Positions 63,616-64,000 of a DNA stretch of 64,000 nt are shown in pieces. The notes beneath the pieces are model-generated. The model worked only from the letters and a program-made list of their open reading frames with translations. It was not told the DNA's origin and did not search any database. Origin of the DNA: CAKZSU01 sp044223895 (GTDB taxonomy: Bacteria > Patescibacteriota > Microgenomatia > UBA10105 > UBA927); the NCBI GenBank assembly GCA_044223895.1, contig JBGALL010000002.1, positions 1-64,000 on the forward strand, given 5' to 3'. The number at the start of each line of letters is the position of its first letter. The stretch's first letter is position 1. Both the position numbers and the translations under genes were made by a program.

Positions 63616-64000
63616 TCACTGATTTTTATAGCCGACACCATGTACAGTATGGATAAGCTGTTGCTTGGCCCCTTTATCAACCTTTTTTCTCAAAGCCGCC
63701 ATAAACACGTCTACAACATTACTCATGCTGTCGAAGTTATAGTCCCAGACATGCTCAATCACCATGGTTCTACTTACCACTTCGTCTTTATGCCTGAGAA
63801 GTAGTTCAGAATGGCAAATTCCTTGGGCGTGAGTGACAGGGTTTTTCCGGCACGGCCTGCTTTGTGTTTAATCGGGTCCAACTTCCAAATCGGCAATTTT
63901 GAGAATCGCGAACTTTCCTGTTTACTTCTGCGGATCAAAGCATGAAGCCGGGAGCGCAGTTCCATAGAGGCAAAGGGTTTGGTGAGATAATCATCCGCTC
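63616..64000 (-). pseudogene. OmpR/PhoB-family response regulator, frameshifted and cut by the window edge
   Basis: Visible part: receiver end DDYLTKPFASMELRSRLHAL, linker, then an OmpR winged-helix domain (LSLTPKEFAILNYF), after a frame change near 63800 RHKDEVVSRTMVIEHVWDYN, SNVVDVFMAALRKKVD and HTVHGVGYKNQ at the stop. The receiver start is outside the window. It is encoded just before the sensor kinase, forming a two-component pair that probably responds to metal stress, judging from the neighbours. Confidence 0.75.

Noticed and set aside
1..64000. CRISPR arrays and insertion sequences
   Set aside because: No regularly spaced short repeats and no transposase-like ORF were seen on either strand.
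44000..64000. Assembly chimera joining two organisms
   Set aside because: The G+C shift suggests it, but the same leaderless TATAAT start pattern (45163, 52476, 58881) occurs on both sides; an acquired block in one genome is simpler, though not proven.

Overview
The window looks like chromosome of a low-G+C Patescibacteria (CPR) bacterium, most likely of the Microgenomates group. This is inferred from gene content and style, not from a marker gene. The signs are tightly packed genes of unfamiliar type, a VirB4/PrgI/VirB6/M23 cluster, dockerin-tagged secreted proteins, large envelope glycosyltransferases, and many start codons lying 6-12 bases after a TATAAT box with no Shine-Dalgarno sequence. 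TGA is used as a stop. No rRNA, complete tRNA, CRISPR array or insertion sequence was recognised.

Left part (1-25.7 kb): a lysozyme-like fragment, a DUF2079 membrane protein, a GH125 alpha-mannosidase, an SGNH hydrolase, a conserved membrane protein, a lone receiver protein, a dockerin-tagged GH5 enzyme, an SNF2 helicase and a PlsC-like acyltransferase. Then comes a 5-kb locus joining an M48-like HEIEH protease to an ABC1/UbiB-like kinase through two +1 frameshifts at homopolymers. Small membrane proteins, a YdeI/OmpD-type protein, a VOC protein, a CARDB-like surface protein, a second dockerin-tagged GH5 enzyme and an HEAGH zincin-like protein follow.

Middle (25.7-43.9 kb): an envelope-polysaccharide operon (GT-C enzyme with a LysM tail, epimerase, GT4, two GT2), a MacAB-like efflux operon, and a secreted-protein group (PQQ-like propeller with dockerin, parallel beta-helix with dockerin, six-module NHL-like propeller). 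A 35-bp direct repeat with 31/35 identity flanks that group.

Right part (44-64 kb): visibly more G+C-rich and probably an acquired block. It starts after an inverted repeat and a perfect hairpin. It carries a single-domain PLD protein, an AbiEii-type nucleotidyltransferase with a DUF5677-like partner and an XRE regulator, a type IV secretion-like operon (VirB2-like pilin, VirB2-VirB6 fusion, PrgI/VirB3, split VirB4, M23 peptidase), and a metal-handling island. The island holds DUF5676, YHS, a CC-motif membrane protein, an SRPBCC protein, a P1B ATPase with a CPD motif, a PH-domain protein, an ICMT-like methyltransferase, an ArsR regulator with a perfect operator, a CDF transporter, DUF2933, a Cys-rich protein, a CcdA-like protein, DUF1573, and a sensor kinase with its response regulator. 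From 57.5 kb onward nearly every gene is broken by single-base indels although family motifs are preserved in the alternate frames. This fits consensus errors better than gene decay, so these genes may be intact in the organism.
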